DNA of 64,000 bases. Source: JBFLXB01 sp964570625. GTDB taxonomy: Bacteria > Nitrospirota > Nitrospiria > 2-01-FULL-66-17. The notes beneath the pieces were generated by a model. The model saw only the letters and a program-made list of their open reading frames with translations, did not search any database and was not told where the DNA came from. Position numbers and translations under genes: made by a program. Of the stretch, positions 1 through 7,332 are shown piece after piece. The stretch lies in NCBI GenBank assembly GCA_964570625.1, contig CAZMYW010000005.1, positions 6,684 to 70,683 of the forward strand, in the 5' to 3' direction. Numbering within the stretch: position 1 is the first letter of the stretch; every line of letters begins with the position of its first letter.

Positions 1-129
1 CGGGGTGACGACCAGCAAACCGGCGACGAAATAGCGCTTGATCCGACTTTGGATGTGCAGACCGGTCCCTGCCGCCTCGCGGAGAGCGGTCGGGCCGGCG
101 GGGGCCGGTTTCGAGGGTCGGCGCGGCAT
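1..129 (-). CDS. DUF502 family membrane protein, N-terminal fragment
   Basis: Only the first 43 codons lie in the window. The ATG is at 129 and the gene continues past base 1. After a basic, proline-rich stretch comes IKRYFVAGLLVVTP, which matches the beginning of the first membrane helix of DUF502 proteins. A second DUF502 gene lies at 26385-27017. No Shine-Dalgarno sequence precedes the ATG; a weak -10-like TACGTT lies at 149-144 on the minus strand. The gene is divergent from the operon that starts at 279. DUF502 proteins are small inner-membrane proteins of unknown function. The assignment rests on one motif, so it is likely rather than certain. Confidence 0.6.
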   Translation of the reverse strand, partial: MPRRPSKPAPAGPTALREAAGTGLHIQSRIKRYFVAGLLVVTP

Positions 130-242
130 TCGGATCGGTCCCAAACGTACAAGAGCCCGGTCGGTGTGACCAGGCTCGCGGTGCGGAACCACTCTACTAA
201 GTTTTTCAAGATGATGCAAGAACGTTCGCCCTCGAACATGGT

Positions 243-271
243 TTGCAATTTTCCACCGAGTCACGTAGGAT
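243..271 (+). promoter_or_regulatory. Sigma70-like promoter of the tmk-holB-metG operon
   Basis: TTGCAA (243-248), a 17-base spacer and TAGGAT (266-271). The -10 ends 7 bases before a GTG at 279, so transcription would start at or next to that GTG. Confidence 0.6.
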
Positions 272-278
272 TCGCCCG

Positions 279-308
279 GTGACGACGCGCGCCAACGCGA
301 CCGGATGA
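279..308 (+). CDS. Predicted leaderless micro-ORF (9 aa) coupled to the downstream ATPase
   Basis: GTG at 279 opens nine codons (VTTRANATG) and stops with TGA at 306-308, overlapping the ATG (305-307) of the next gene as ATGA. The GTG sits 7 bases after a good -10 element, so it would be at the very 5' end of the mRNA. There is no Shine-Dalgarno sequence for the ATG at 305. I infer that ribosomes load on the leaderless GTG and reinitiate at the ATG. The peptide itself has no recognisable function. The four following junctions of this operon are also 4-base overlaps. Confidence 0.4.
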   Translation: MTTRANATG

Positions 309-2104
309 TCATCCTCGAGCTGGCCTGTTTGGGCCTCCGTTCTTTCCGCCAGGTGACCAAACTGGCCCTGAAACCTGGCCTCAATCTCATTCACGGTCGC
401 ACCGGGGCCGGGAAAACCACCCTCTTCGGGTGCCTCGATATCCTGATGTTCGGAACACCCGCCGACCAGATCGGCCTGTCGACCAAAGACGCCGCCGGTC
501 CCGCGCAGGCGGCGGTCACGGTGAAGTTGCGCACAGGAGACATTGTCCGGGTGATCACGGATTTTTCCAAAGGCGCGTTCCAGATCCTGAAATGGGAACC
601 GGGCACGCGCGCGTTCACTCCGCTGGCATCCGATTCCTCGGCGTTGGCGCCGTTGTGGGAGCCCGAGTGCCAAGGACTGCCGCTGGCCGATGTCCGCGCC
701 GCAGTGCTGTGGTCCCCCGGATCGAGCGTCTCGCTCGGGGACGGCGACCTTCCGGCGTTTGTGCCCGGAGCCCTTGCGCCCTCCACGGTGCTCACGCCAG
801 ACGAACGCGCCGCCAAAGTCGCACGGTTGGCCGAATTGCAGACCACGTTGGTCCGAGCCGAACGACTCGCGAAAACCGCGGATCAACGCAGCGATGCCGT
901 CGCACGCGAAGCCAAAGCCCGCAACCGCGTGGCCGCGCTCGATGCGCTGAACGCACGCCGCGAAGAGTCCACCGCGCGCAAGGACGAGATGGCGCCGTTT
1001 CTTCAGGGCTCCAAAGATCTCGACGCACAACTCGATGGCTACATTAAGGCGCTGCCCGCGCTCGCGGAGGAACGCACCGCACTCGAAGATGACGTCGCCG
1101 GGTTGGCCGTCCAGATCGAAGGAGCCGGGGCCACGTCGCTCTTGAAAGCCCCGTTGTTCCTAGCCGGCGCCGGCATGACCGCCATCTCGTTCGTGGTCGC
1201 GCTGGTGCTGACGGGGGAGTGGCTTCGGATTCTCTACGGAGTTGGGCTCGTCATCGGTCTGGCGTTGGTCGTGACCGCGTTGCTGCTGGATTTTCGACGG
1301 CTCGCTCGCAAACGCGCGTTGGAGACTCAGCACGCGGACCTGCAAAAAAAATCGTCGCGGCTCGACGACCGGCTGAAAAAAACCTACGCAGCGCCGATCG
1401 CGCTGATCGCTCAAACCGGGTCCGGCGACGCCGAGACGTTCAAGGCCAAGCGACGCGCGGCCAAAGACTGGGCGGACGAGCAGGAACGCTTCGCCCGTGA
1501 AGAAGCCGAGATCCTCGGAGGCAAGACCCGGGCGGACCTCGAAGGGGACTGGCGGGCGGCCAAGACCGCGGCCGAGGAATTGAGCCGCGAAGCCGGTGAA
1601 GACGTCGATATCGAGAGCCTGCGCGACGCCATTAAACACGTAACCCGGGAGTTGGACAGCGCCCCGACCGGCGCGCCGGTCTCCTCGGTCAACGCTCCGC
1701 ACAACGGGGGCTCGCCTGCGCCGTTGCGCGACTACGCGGCCGAAATCGCGGGCTGCCTGGCCAAGCTCACGGAAAAACGGTTGGTGTCGGTGTCGGAGGA
1801 CCAGGGGGTCCTGCGTATCACCCGTCACGATGCGACGGACCCGGTGCCCCTCGACGCGGTGAGTTCGGGCGAGGCCCTGCAAGCGAGACTGGCCGTAGCG
1901 CTCGGCGCGTGGACCGCCCGCCGGAACGGACTCGGGTTTCCCTTGATCCTGGACGACCCCTTGGCCGGCCTCGATCCGCGGAGTCGCAAAACCTTGATCG
2001 AGATCATGACCGCCGCGGCGGGCGATCGGCAGATCATCCTGCTGACCAACTCGCCGGTCCCCGAAACAGCCGGGTTGTCCCAGACCGCGCTGACCGCTGG
2101 ATGA
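305..2104 (+). CDS. SMC/RecF-like ATPase with two membrane helices (YhaN-like)
   Basis: A 599-residue ABC-type ATPase of the Rad50/SMC/RecN superfamily. The P-loop GRTGAGKTT is at residues 31-39, the signature SSGE near 518 and Walker B LILDDP followed by a D-loop (LAGLDP) near 548-557. The middle is charged and probably coiled-coil, but residues about 280-332 form two hydrophobic helices (APLFLAGAGMTAISF and GVGLVIGLALVVTALLL), so the protein is probably membrane-anchored. This resembles Bacillus YhaN, which also carries membrane helices. The family acts on DNA ends or chromosome structure; the role here is unknown. It has no SD and appears coupled to the micro-ORF at 279. Its stop overlaps tmk (ATGA). 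Confidence 0.75.
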   Translation: MIILELACLGLRSFRQVTKLALKPGLNLIHGRTGAGKTTLFGCLDILMFGTPADQIGLSTKDAAGPAQAAVTVKLRTGDIVRVITDFSKGAFQILKWEPGTRAFTPLASDSSALAPLWEPECQGLPLADVRAAVLWSPGSSVSLGDGDLPAFVPGALAPSTVLTPDERAAKVARLAELQTTLVRAERLAKTADQRSDAVAREAKARNRVAALDALNARREESTARKDEMAPFLQGSKDLDAQLDGYIKALPALAEERTALEDDVAGLAVQIEGAGATSLLKAPLFLAGAGMTAISFVVALVLTGEWLRILYGVGLVIGLALVVTALLLDFRRLARKRALETQHADLQKKSSRLDDRLKKTYAAPIALIAQTGSGDAETFKAKRRAAKDWADEQERFAREEAEILGGKTRADLEGDWRAAKTAAEELSREAGEDVDIESLRDAIKHVTRELDSAPTGAPVSSVNAPHNGGSPAPLRDYAAEIAGCLAKLTEKRLVSVSEDQGVLRITRHDATDPVPLDAVSSGEALQARLAVALGAWTARRNGLGFPLILDDPLAGLDPRSRKTLIEIMTAAAGDRQIILLTNSPVPETAGLSQTALTAG

Positions 2105-2769
2105 CGGGTTCCCCTCACGCCCCGTTTCCGGGCCGTTTCATCACATTCGAAGGCATCGACGGCAGCGGGAAATCGACTCAGTTGGCGGCGCTCGGGCGTA
2201 CGCTGATGGCGCGCGGCCTCCCGGTGGTGACGACCCGCGAACCCGGGGGAACCCCGGTCGGCGACGCGATTCGGAGCGTGGTGTTGGACGGAGCGTTTTC
2301 CGGAATGTCCGGTCGCGCCGAGTTGCTCCTCTATCTGGCCAGTCGCGTGGAACACGTGGACAAGGTGATCAGGCCCGCGTTGGCCCAGGGATCGTTGGTG
2401 CTCTGCGACCGTTTTTCAGAAGCCACCCTCGCCTACCAGGCCTACGGCCGCCGGATTCCGATGGAGGAAGTCTCGCCCTTGGTGACGTTCGGCGCGTGCG
2501 GGGTGACTCCGGATCTCGTGGTCCTCCTCGATCTGCCGGCCGAGGAGGGGCTGGCCCGGGTGAAACAGCGCCAGACCGTCAACCGTCTCGATCGCGAAGC
2601 GATCGCCTTCCACCAACGCGTGCGGGACGGCTATCTGGCGCTCGCCGCCCAGACCCCGCATCGGTTCAAGGTGCTGGACGCACGCCTCCCCGTCGATGAG
2701 TTGGAGCGGGCGATCCTGCGCGCGGTGGAACCGTTGTGCGCGGCCGTCGCGTCGGAAAGTCGGGCGTGA
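2101..2769 (+). CDS. tmk: Thymidylate kinase
   Basis: A 222-residue dTMP kinase, which phosphorylates dTMP to dTDP with ATP. The P-loop EGIDGSGKST is at 17-26 and the DRF motif at 103-105, followed by the usual SEATLAYQAYGR. REPGGT at about 46-51 matches the dTMP-binding motif. Length and motif order are normal for the family. The ATG at 2101 overlaps the stop of the preceding ATPase, which sets the start; a longer upstream reading frame exists but lies inside that gene. tmk-holB is a very common gene pair in bacteria. Confidence 0.95.
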   Translation: MTGSPHAPFPGRFITFEGIDGSGKSTQLAALGRTLMARGLPVVTTREPGGTPVGDAIRSVVLDGAFSGMSGRAELLLYLASRVEHVDKVIRPALAQGSLVLCDRFSEATLAYQAYGRRIPMEEVSPLVTFGACGVTPDLVVLLDLPAEEGLARVKQRQTVNRLDREAIAFHQRVRDGYLALAAQTPHRFKVLDARLPVDELERAILRAVEPLCAAVASESRA

Positions 2770-3788
2770 CCGCGCCGTCGCGATTCCACGACCTAGTGGG
2801 ACATGCCGGCGTGATCGCCCGGATGCGGGCCGCGGCGTCCGCGGGGCGGCTCGGCTCCGCGTATCTGCTCGTCGGTGAACCCGGCATCGGCAAACGAACG
2901 CTCGCCACGCTGTGGGCTCGCCTGCTGCAGTGCGAGGCCCCGGCCGGCGAGCCGGCCGCGCTCGAACCCTGCGGAACCTGCCGGTCCTGCCGGCAACACG
3001 TGGCCGGCAGCCATCCGGATTGGTGTGTGCTCGAACCCGAAGACGCGTCGGTCGTCACCATCGACCAGGTCCGCCGCCTGCAGGAGTCGATCCCGTATCG
3101 ACCGCTCACCTCCACGCGACGGGTTGTGCTCATTCCGGAAGCGGCCCGTCTCAACCTCGAAGCGTCGAACGCGCTGCTCAAGATCCTTGAGGAACCGCCG
3201 CCGCACACGTTGTTCCTCCTGGTGACGTCGCAACGAGACCGGCTGCTCCCCACCATCCTCTCGCGCTGCCAAGCGGTTCGATGTACACCGCCGGCGCCGG
3301 AGGCGGTCGTGGCGCACCTGACCGACACGCTGGGGGTACCGGCCGCGGAGGCGCGGCGGACGTTCGCGGTGGCGCAAGGGCGGATCGGTCCGGCCGTCGA
3401 GGCCGCGACCACCGGCGGATCAACCGTTTTCTCGTTCGACGAGGTGGGTGCGCCGGACACCATCAGCGCGCCGACCCGCCTGCTGGACATCGCGGAACGC
3501 GTGGGCAAAGACCAGGAGGCGTTGCGCGCCTTGTTGGCGTGGCTGACGCTCTGGCTGCGCGACGTGTTGGCCCTTCAGGCCGGTCATGACCCCGCGCGCC
3601 TGCTGCATGCCCACCGCCGCGCGGACGTGGAATGGTGGGCACAACGCCTGACCGTCGACGACGTGCTGGCGGCCGCGGCCGGCATCCACGCCCTGTGGAT
3701 CGCCGTCCATCGCAATCTCAATCCTCAACTCGCCGCCGAAGTCGTGTTGCTGCACCTGTCGCTTCGCGCGGACGGATCGTCACGATGA
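2766..3788 (+). CDS. holB: DNA polymerase III clamp loader subunit delta'
   Basis: A 340-residue AAA+ protein. Walker A GEPGIGKRT is at 37-45. Four cysteines of a zinc module lie at 56, 69, 72 and 75. LLKILEEPPPHTLFLLVTS and the SRC-type motif (LSRCQAVR) are typical of clamp loader delta' and gamma/tau subunits. The protein helps load the beta clamp. I take GTG at 2766 as the start because it forms a GTGA overlap with the tmk stop and gives a normal N-terminus (FHDLVGHAGVI). The stop overlaps the next gene as ATGA. Confidence 0.92.
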   Translation: MTAPSRFHDLVGHAGVIARMRAAASAGRLGSAYLLVGEPGIGKRTLATLWARLLQCEAPAGEPAALEPCGTCRSCRQHVAGSHPDWCVLEPEDASVVTIDQVRRLQESIPYRPLTSTRRVVLIPEAARLNLEASNALLKILEEPPPHTLFLLVTSQRDRLLPTILSRCQAVRCTPPAPEAVVAHLTDTLGVPAAEARRTFAVAQGRIGPAVEAATTGGSTVFSFDEVGAPDTISAPTRLLDIAERVGKDQEALRALLAWLTLWLRDVLALQAGHDPARLLHAHRRADVEWWAQRLTVDDVLAAAAGIHALWIAVHRNLNPQLAAEVVLLHLSLRADGSSR

Positions 3789-4453
3789 AAAAAAGCGTCG
3801 GCATCAAACTGTGGGACAAAGGGAAACTGACCTATCACAACCCGACCGACTTCGACTTGGAGCGCGACGATTGGGTGCTGGTGAAAACCGAGCGCCTCAC
3901 TCCGGCCCGCGTGGTGGTCCCGTCCCGGCCGCTCTTGCCGATGCTATCGACGCCGGTACTCAGACCGATCGTGCGCAAAGCCACCGACCGCGATGTGGAG
4001 CGCATCCAGGAGTGTCTGACGCGCACGGCGCAGGTGCGAGAAGCCTGCATCCAAGGCATCGCCACCCACCGCCTCCAGATGCGCCTGTCGGACACCGAAG
4101 TGCTGTTCGACCGCAGCAAGGTGGTTATCTCGTTCACCTCCGAGCAGCGCGTGGACTTTCGCGGGATGGTCAGGGACCTGGCGTCCCAGTTTCGATCGCG
4201 GATCGAAATGAAGCAGATCGGCGTGCGCGACGAGGCCGGCATCCTGGGCGGAGTCGGCTCGTGCGGCTATCAACTCTGTTGTTCGCTCTTCCTCACCAAG
4301 TTCCACCCCATCACCACCAAGATGGTAAAGGCGCAAAACCTGCCCGTGAACAATTCGCAACTCCTGGGGGCTTGCGGACGCTTGAAGTGCTGCCTGGCCT
4401 ACGAATACGAAGGCCCTCCGCCGAAACAGAAACTCGTGCAACTGCAAGCATGA
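3785..4453 (+). CDS. PSP1 domain protein (RicT/YaaT-like)
   Basis: A 222-residue protein with the PSP1 C-terminal domain. The cysteine clusters CGYQLCC (160-166) and CGRLKCC (197-203) match RicT/YaaT. In Bacillus, RicT works with RicA and RicF in an Fe-S complex that affects RNase Y activity and phosphorelay signalling. The region RVDFRGMVRDLASQFRSRIEMKQIGVRDEA is the family core. The ATG at 3785 overlaps the holB stop (ATGA). The gene order holB-PSP1-metG is conserved in many phyla. The N-terminus is short and lacks extra domains. Confidence 0.9.
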   Translation: MKKSVGIKLWDKGKLTYHNPTDFDLERDDWVLVKTERLTPARVVVPSRPLLPMLSTPVLRPIVRKATDRDVERIQECLTRTAQVREACIQGIATHRLQMRLSDTEVLFDRSKVVISFTSEQRVDFRGMVRDLASQFRSRIEMKQIGVRDEAGILGGVGSCGYQLCCSLFLTKFHPITTKMVKAQNLPVNNSQLLGACGRLKCCLAYEYEGPPPKQKLVQLQA

Positions 4454-6336
4454 GTCGGTTTTATATCACCACTCCAATTTATTACGTGAACGACGTCCCC
4501 CACATCGGCCACGCCTACACCACCATCGCGGCCGATGTGCTGGCGCGCCATCACCGTTTGCGCGGCGACGAGGTCTTCTTTCTCACCGGGACCGACGAAC
4601 ACGGCCAGAAGGTCAAACAAGCGGCCGATAAACGCGGCGTGCCTCCGCAACAACATGTGGACGAGTTGGTCCTGCGGTTTCAGGGCCTCTGGAAGCGGCT
4701 GAACATCTCGAACGACGACTTCGTGCGCACGACCCAGACACGCCACACCGCGATCGTCCAGGACGTGTTGACTCGATTGCGGGATCGCGGCGAGCTCTAC
4801 CAGGAAACCTACCACGGGTGGTACTGCCTCCCGGATGAACGATTCTGGGCCGATGACGAGGTCGTGGACGGCAAGTGCCCGGACTGCGGTAGACCCGTCG
4901 AGCGACTCGCGGAACAGAACTACTTCTTCAAGATGAGCGCGTACCGCCAACGTCTGATCGATCACATCAAGGCGAACCCGGAGTTTATCCGGCCGGAAAG
5001 TCGCCGCAACGAGGTCCTGGGATTCCTCGCTCAACCCCTGGGCGACCTCTGTATTTCCCGTCCCAAAACCCGGTTGCCGTGGGGCGTGCCGTTTCCGTTC
5101 GACGACGCGTTCGTGACGTACGTGTGGGTCGACGCGCTGGTGAACTACATTTCGATACCGGGATACGTCGCGGACGCGACGCGGTTCGCACGCTGGTGGC
5201 CGGCCAGCGTCCACCTGGTCGGGAAAGATATCCTGACGACCCACGCGGTCTACTGGTCCACGCTGCTCATGGCGCTCGAGTTGCCGCTGCCCCGGACGAT
5301 TTTCGCCCACGGATGGTGGACGGTGAACGGCGAGAAAATGTCCAAGAGCCGCGGCAACGTCATCGACCCCGGCACGATCGCGGACGAGTTCGGCGTGGAT
5401 CCGTTCCGCTACTTCTTGCTCCGCGAAGTCCCGTTCGGACAGGACGGCGACTTCTCGCGCGACGCGCTGCTCGGCCGGTACAACAGCGACTTGGCCAACG
5501 ACCTGGGCAATCTGGTGAGTCGCACGCTCACCATGATCGAACGGTATGCCGGCGGCGCAGTCCCATCGCAGGGTCACGACGACGGGTTCAAAGAACTGGT
5601 GGCGGCCGCCTCACGCGAAGTGGCCAACTCACTCGACAACCTCCAGTTCCACCGCGCGTTGCAGGAAATCTGGACAGTGGTCGATCGCGCCAACCGCTAT
5701 ATCGAGACCTCCGCTCCGTGGAATCTGGCCAAAGATCCGGACCATCGGGTTCGACTCGACGCCGTGCTCTACGTGTTGGCTGAAACGCTCCGCCACGTTG
5801 CGCGCATGATCTCCCCGTTCATGCCGGATACGGCGCAGGCGATCGGACAGAGTCTGGGGCTCTCGCAGGTTCCCCACCACGGGCCCTCCACATGGGGCCA
5901 TCTTCCGAAGGGACAGTCGATCTCGAAGATTTCCGCGCTTTTTCCCAGGAGAACCACCGTGTCCGAACAGCCGGTCGTGTCCGAGCCCGTGTCACCACCC
6001 GGTCCGCAGTCGATCGGGATCGGGATCGAGGATTTCGCCAAGGTCGATCTGCGGGTGGGCAAGGTGCTCGCGGCCGAGCGCGTGCCCAAGTCGTCCAAAC
6101 TGCTCAAGCTCCAGGTCGATCTGGGGTCCGAAACGCGACAGATCGTCGCTGGCATCGGCACCAAGTACGAGCCGGAGGCGCTGATCGGACGTTTGGTCGC
6201 GGTGGTCGCCAACCTCAAACCCGCCAAACTCATGGGGGTCGAGTCTCAAGGCATGATCCTGGCCGCAGGTGACCAAGAGGTCACGTCCCTGATCGGGTTT
6301 GCCGAACCGGTCCAGCCCGGCATGAAAATCAAGTGA
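4450..6336 (+). CDS. metG: Methionyl-tRNA synthetase with C-terminal tRNA-binding domain
   Basis: A 628-residue class I aminoacyl-tRNA synthetase that charges tRNA-Met. HIGH is at residues 18-21 and KMSKS at 296-300. The knuckle region contains a CPDCG pair. After the anticodon-binding helical domain, a linker leads to a C-terminal EMAP/Trbp111-type domain (KVDLRVGKVLAAERVPKSSKLL, about 520-628) that supports tRNA binding and dimerisation. The ATG at 4450 overlaps the PSP1 stop (ATGA), which excludes the much longer frame extending upstream. It is the last gene of the operon; tRNA-Phe follows with its own promoter. Confidence 0.97.
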   Translation: MSRFYITTPIYYVNDVPHIGHAYTTIAADVLARHHRLRGDEVFFLTGTDEHGQKVKQAADKRGVPPQQHVDELVLRFQGLWKRLNISNDDFVRTTQTRHTAIVQDVLTRLRDRGELYQETYHGWYCLPDERFWADDEVVDGKCPDCGRPVERLAEQNYFFKMSAYRQRLIDHIKANPEFIRPESRRNEVLGFLAQPLGDLCISRPKTRLPWGVPFPFDDAFVTYVWVDALVNYISIPGYVADATRFARWWPASVHLVGKDILTTHAVYWSTLLMALELPLPRTIFAHGWWTVNGEKMSKSRGNVIDPGTIADEFGVDPFRYFLLREVPFGQDGDFSRDALLGRYNSDLANDLGNLVSRTLTMIERYAGGAVPSQGHDDGFKELVAAASREVANSLDNLQFHRALQEIWTVVDRANRYIETSAPWNLAKDPDHRVRLDAVLYVLAETLRHVARMISPFMPDTAQAIGQSLGLSQVPHHGPSTWGHLPKGQSISKISALFPRRTTVSEQPVVSEPVSPPGPQSIGIGIEDFAKVDLRVGKVLAAERVPKSSKLLKLQVDLGSETRQIVAGIGTKYEPEALIGRLVAVVANLKPAKLMGVESQGMILAAGDQEVTSLIGFAEPVQPGMKIK

Positions 6337-6347
6337 CGCCGCGTAAA

Positions 6348-6377
6348 TTGACTTCGCGCGGATTCGTTTGCTAAGGT
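6348..6377 (+). promoter_or_regulatory. Promoter of tRNA-Phe
   Basis: TTGACT (6348-6353), an 18-base spacer and TAAGGT (6372-6377), 37 bases before the mature tRNA. Confidence 0.5.
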
Positions 6378-6414
6378 ACGGCCTTTGATTTTCCCCGCCT
6401 GATACCGTCCGCGT

Positions 6415-6490
6415 GCCGAGGTAGCTCAGTCGGTAGAGCAGAGGCCTGAAAAGCCTTGTGTCGGGAGTTCGATTCTCCCCCTCGGCACCA
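6415..6490 (+). tRNA. tRNA-Phe (GAA)
   Basis: A 76-nt cloverleaf. The acceptor stem GCCGAGG pairs with CCTCGGC. The D-arm is GCTC...GAGC. The anticodon arm GAGGC-CTGAAAA-GCCTT has anticodon GAA. The T-arm GGGAG-TTCGATT-CTCCC is normal and the CCA end is encoded. A collapsed copy of the same gene lies at 7111-7159. Confidence 0.97.
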
Positions 6491-6658
6491 TTCTTCTCAC
6501 GCGAGGATGAAGTCAACAAGTCAAGCCTGACCCCGCCACCGTGAGGATTCAAAGCCGGGATTATCAGTATCAGGCTCTTGGTCCGGTGCGACGTGGCGGT
6601 CCTGCATCCGGCCGCGTGCGTCGTGGCGAGCAGCACGCGTCTTGCCGACCTTGGCCTC

Positions 6659-6823
6659 TCAGGCTTTGCCTACAGTCTTGGCGATGAACTGACTGATCAA
6701 CTGCGTCACCTGCCTAGACCCGCAGCCGGGACACACCACCTTCCCCCGCTCGTGCTCCTTGAGCGAGATAGCGACCGTGAACGTTTTCTTGCAGCCGTTG
6801 CACTTGTATTCATAGACGGGCAT
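6659..6823 (-). CDS. FmdB-family zinc ribbon protein (54 aa)
   Basis: A small gene of 54 codons plus stop. It begins MPVYEYKCNGCKKTF and carries CPGCG about 20 residues later, giving the two CxxC knuckles (C8/C11 and C32/C35) of the FmdB/CxxC_CxxC_SSSS regulatory-protein family. A strong Shine-Dalgarno sequence (AAGGAGG) lies just upstream of the ATG. FmdB-type proteins are proposed regulators; the target is unknown. It sits between tRNA-Phe and the tRNA remnant in a small accessory patch. Confidence 0.75.
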   Translation of the reverse strand: MPVYEYKCNGCKKTFTVAISLKEHERGKVVCPGCGSRQVTQLISQFIAKTVGKA

Positions 6824-6862
6824 GGGGTCCCTCCTTAGTGGGTGGCGTTCGATACAGCGTGG

Positions 6863-6937
6863 TCACGATGAATTGAGGCCTAGCGATCGTGGCTCTTTAA
6901 TCGCGTGGACGAGGTACTGCCCGTTCTCGTCGGCCAT
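6863..6937 (-). CDS. Possible 24-aa small ORF upstream of the FmdB gene
   Basis: MADENGQYLVHAIKEPRSLG... of 24 residues, starting at ATG 6937 after a purine-rich AGAGAGGAGACA stretch that could act as a ribosome binding site. It ends 39 bases before the FmdB start on the same strand. I recognise no family. It could be a leader peptide or a chance ORF. Confidence 0.25.
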   Translation of the reverse strand: MADENGQYLVHAIKEPRSLGLNSS

Positions 6938-6981
6938 CGGTCTGTCTCCTCTCTCCCTGAGCAAACATCCCGCTGCGGTTG

Positions 6982-7017
6982 GTGCCGGTTGCAGTGCCGG
7001 TTTTTGTGCCGGTTACC
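6982..7017 (+). repeat. Three tandem 12-bp repeats
   Basis: GTGCCGGTT followed by three variable bases, repeated three times at 6982, 6994 and 7006 with exact 12-base spacing. It lies in the non-coding stretch 6938-7332, which otherwise holds only the tRNA remnant at 7111-7159. The spacing resembles protein-binding iterons or a decayed coding tail of a lost gene. Confidence 0.6.
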
Positions 7018-7110
7018 TATCAACAGCTATAACAACTATAACGGTCTAAACGACTGATTATCCAGTGGATTTGTTGCGCCTGTATCAACCCATCAATGCC
7101 GGTGCGTAGT

Positions 7111-7159
7111 GCCGAGTTCGGCCTGAAAAGCCTTGTGTCGATTCTCCCCCTCGGCACCA
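7111..7159 (+). pseudogene. Collapsed tRNA-Phe copy lacking D- and T-arms
   Basis: 49 bases that repeat tRNA-Phe from its first to its last base with two internal deletions. GCCGAG (acceptor 5' half) is followed by TTCG instead of the whole D-arm, then GCCTGAAAAGCCTTGTGTCG (anticodon region with GAA), then ATTCTCCCCCTCGGCACCA with the 5' half of the T-arm missing. Acceptor pairing and the CCA end remain. Most simply this is a decayed duplicate or an attachment-site scar. Confidence 0.75.
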
Positions 7160-7332
7160 CGTTCCGTCATGGGGTAAGCAACCTGCTCACCCCATCCAGT
7201 CCCCTGCTTCCACCGTTTTATACGTATCGCTTTCGAGGCCACAATCATAAGCACTTGGGTACGAGACGTGTATGAGATCAGAATCGAAACAGTAATGCGC
7301 CGCTGCATGACGAGTGTACGACCGACCGTTGC

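Noticed and set aside
3811..4449. N-terminal extension of methionyl-tRNA synthetase
   Set aside because: It overlaps the PSP1 gene in another frame and the catalytic domain begins normally at 4450 with an ATGA overlap.
6982..7017. CRISPR array
   Set aside because: Only three 9-base units with 3-base spacers; far too short for CRISPR repeats and spacers.
7111..7159. Functional second tRNA-Phe
   Set aside because: Both D- and T-arms are lost, so a normal tRNA cannot form; listed as a remnant instead.
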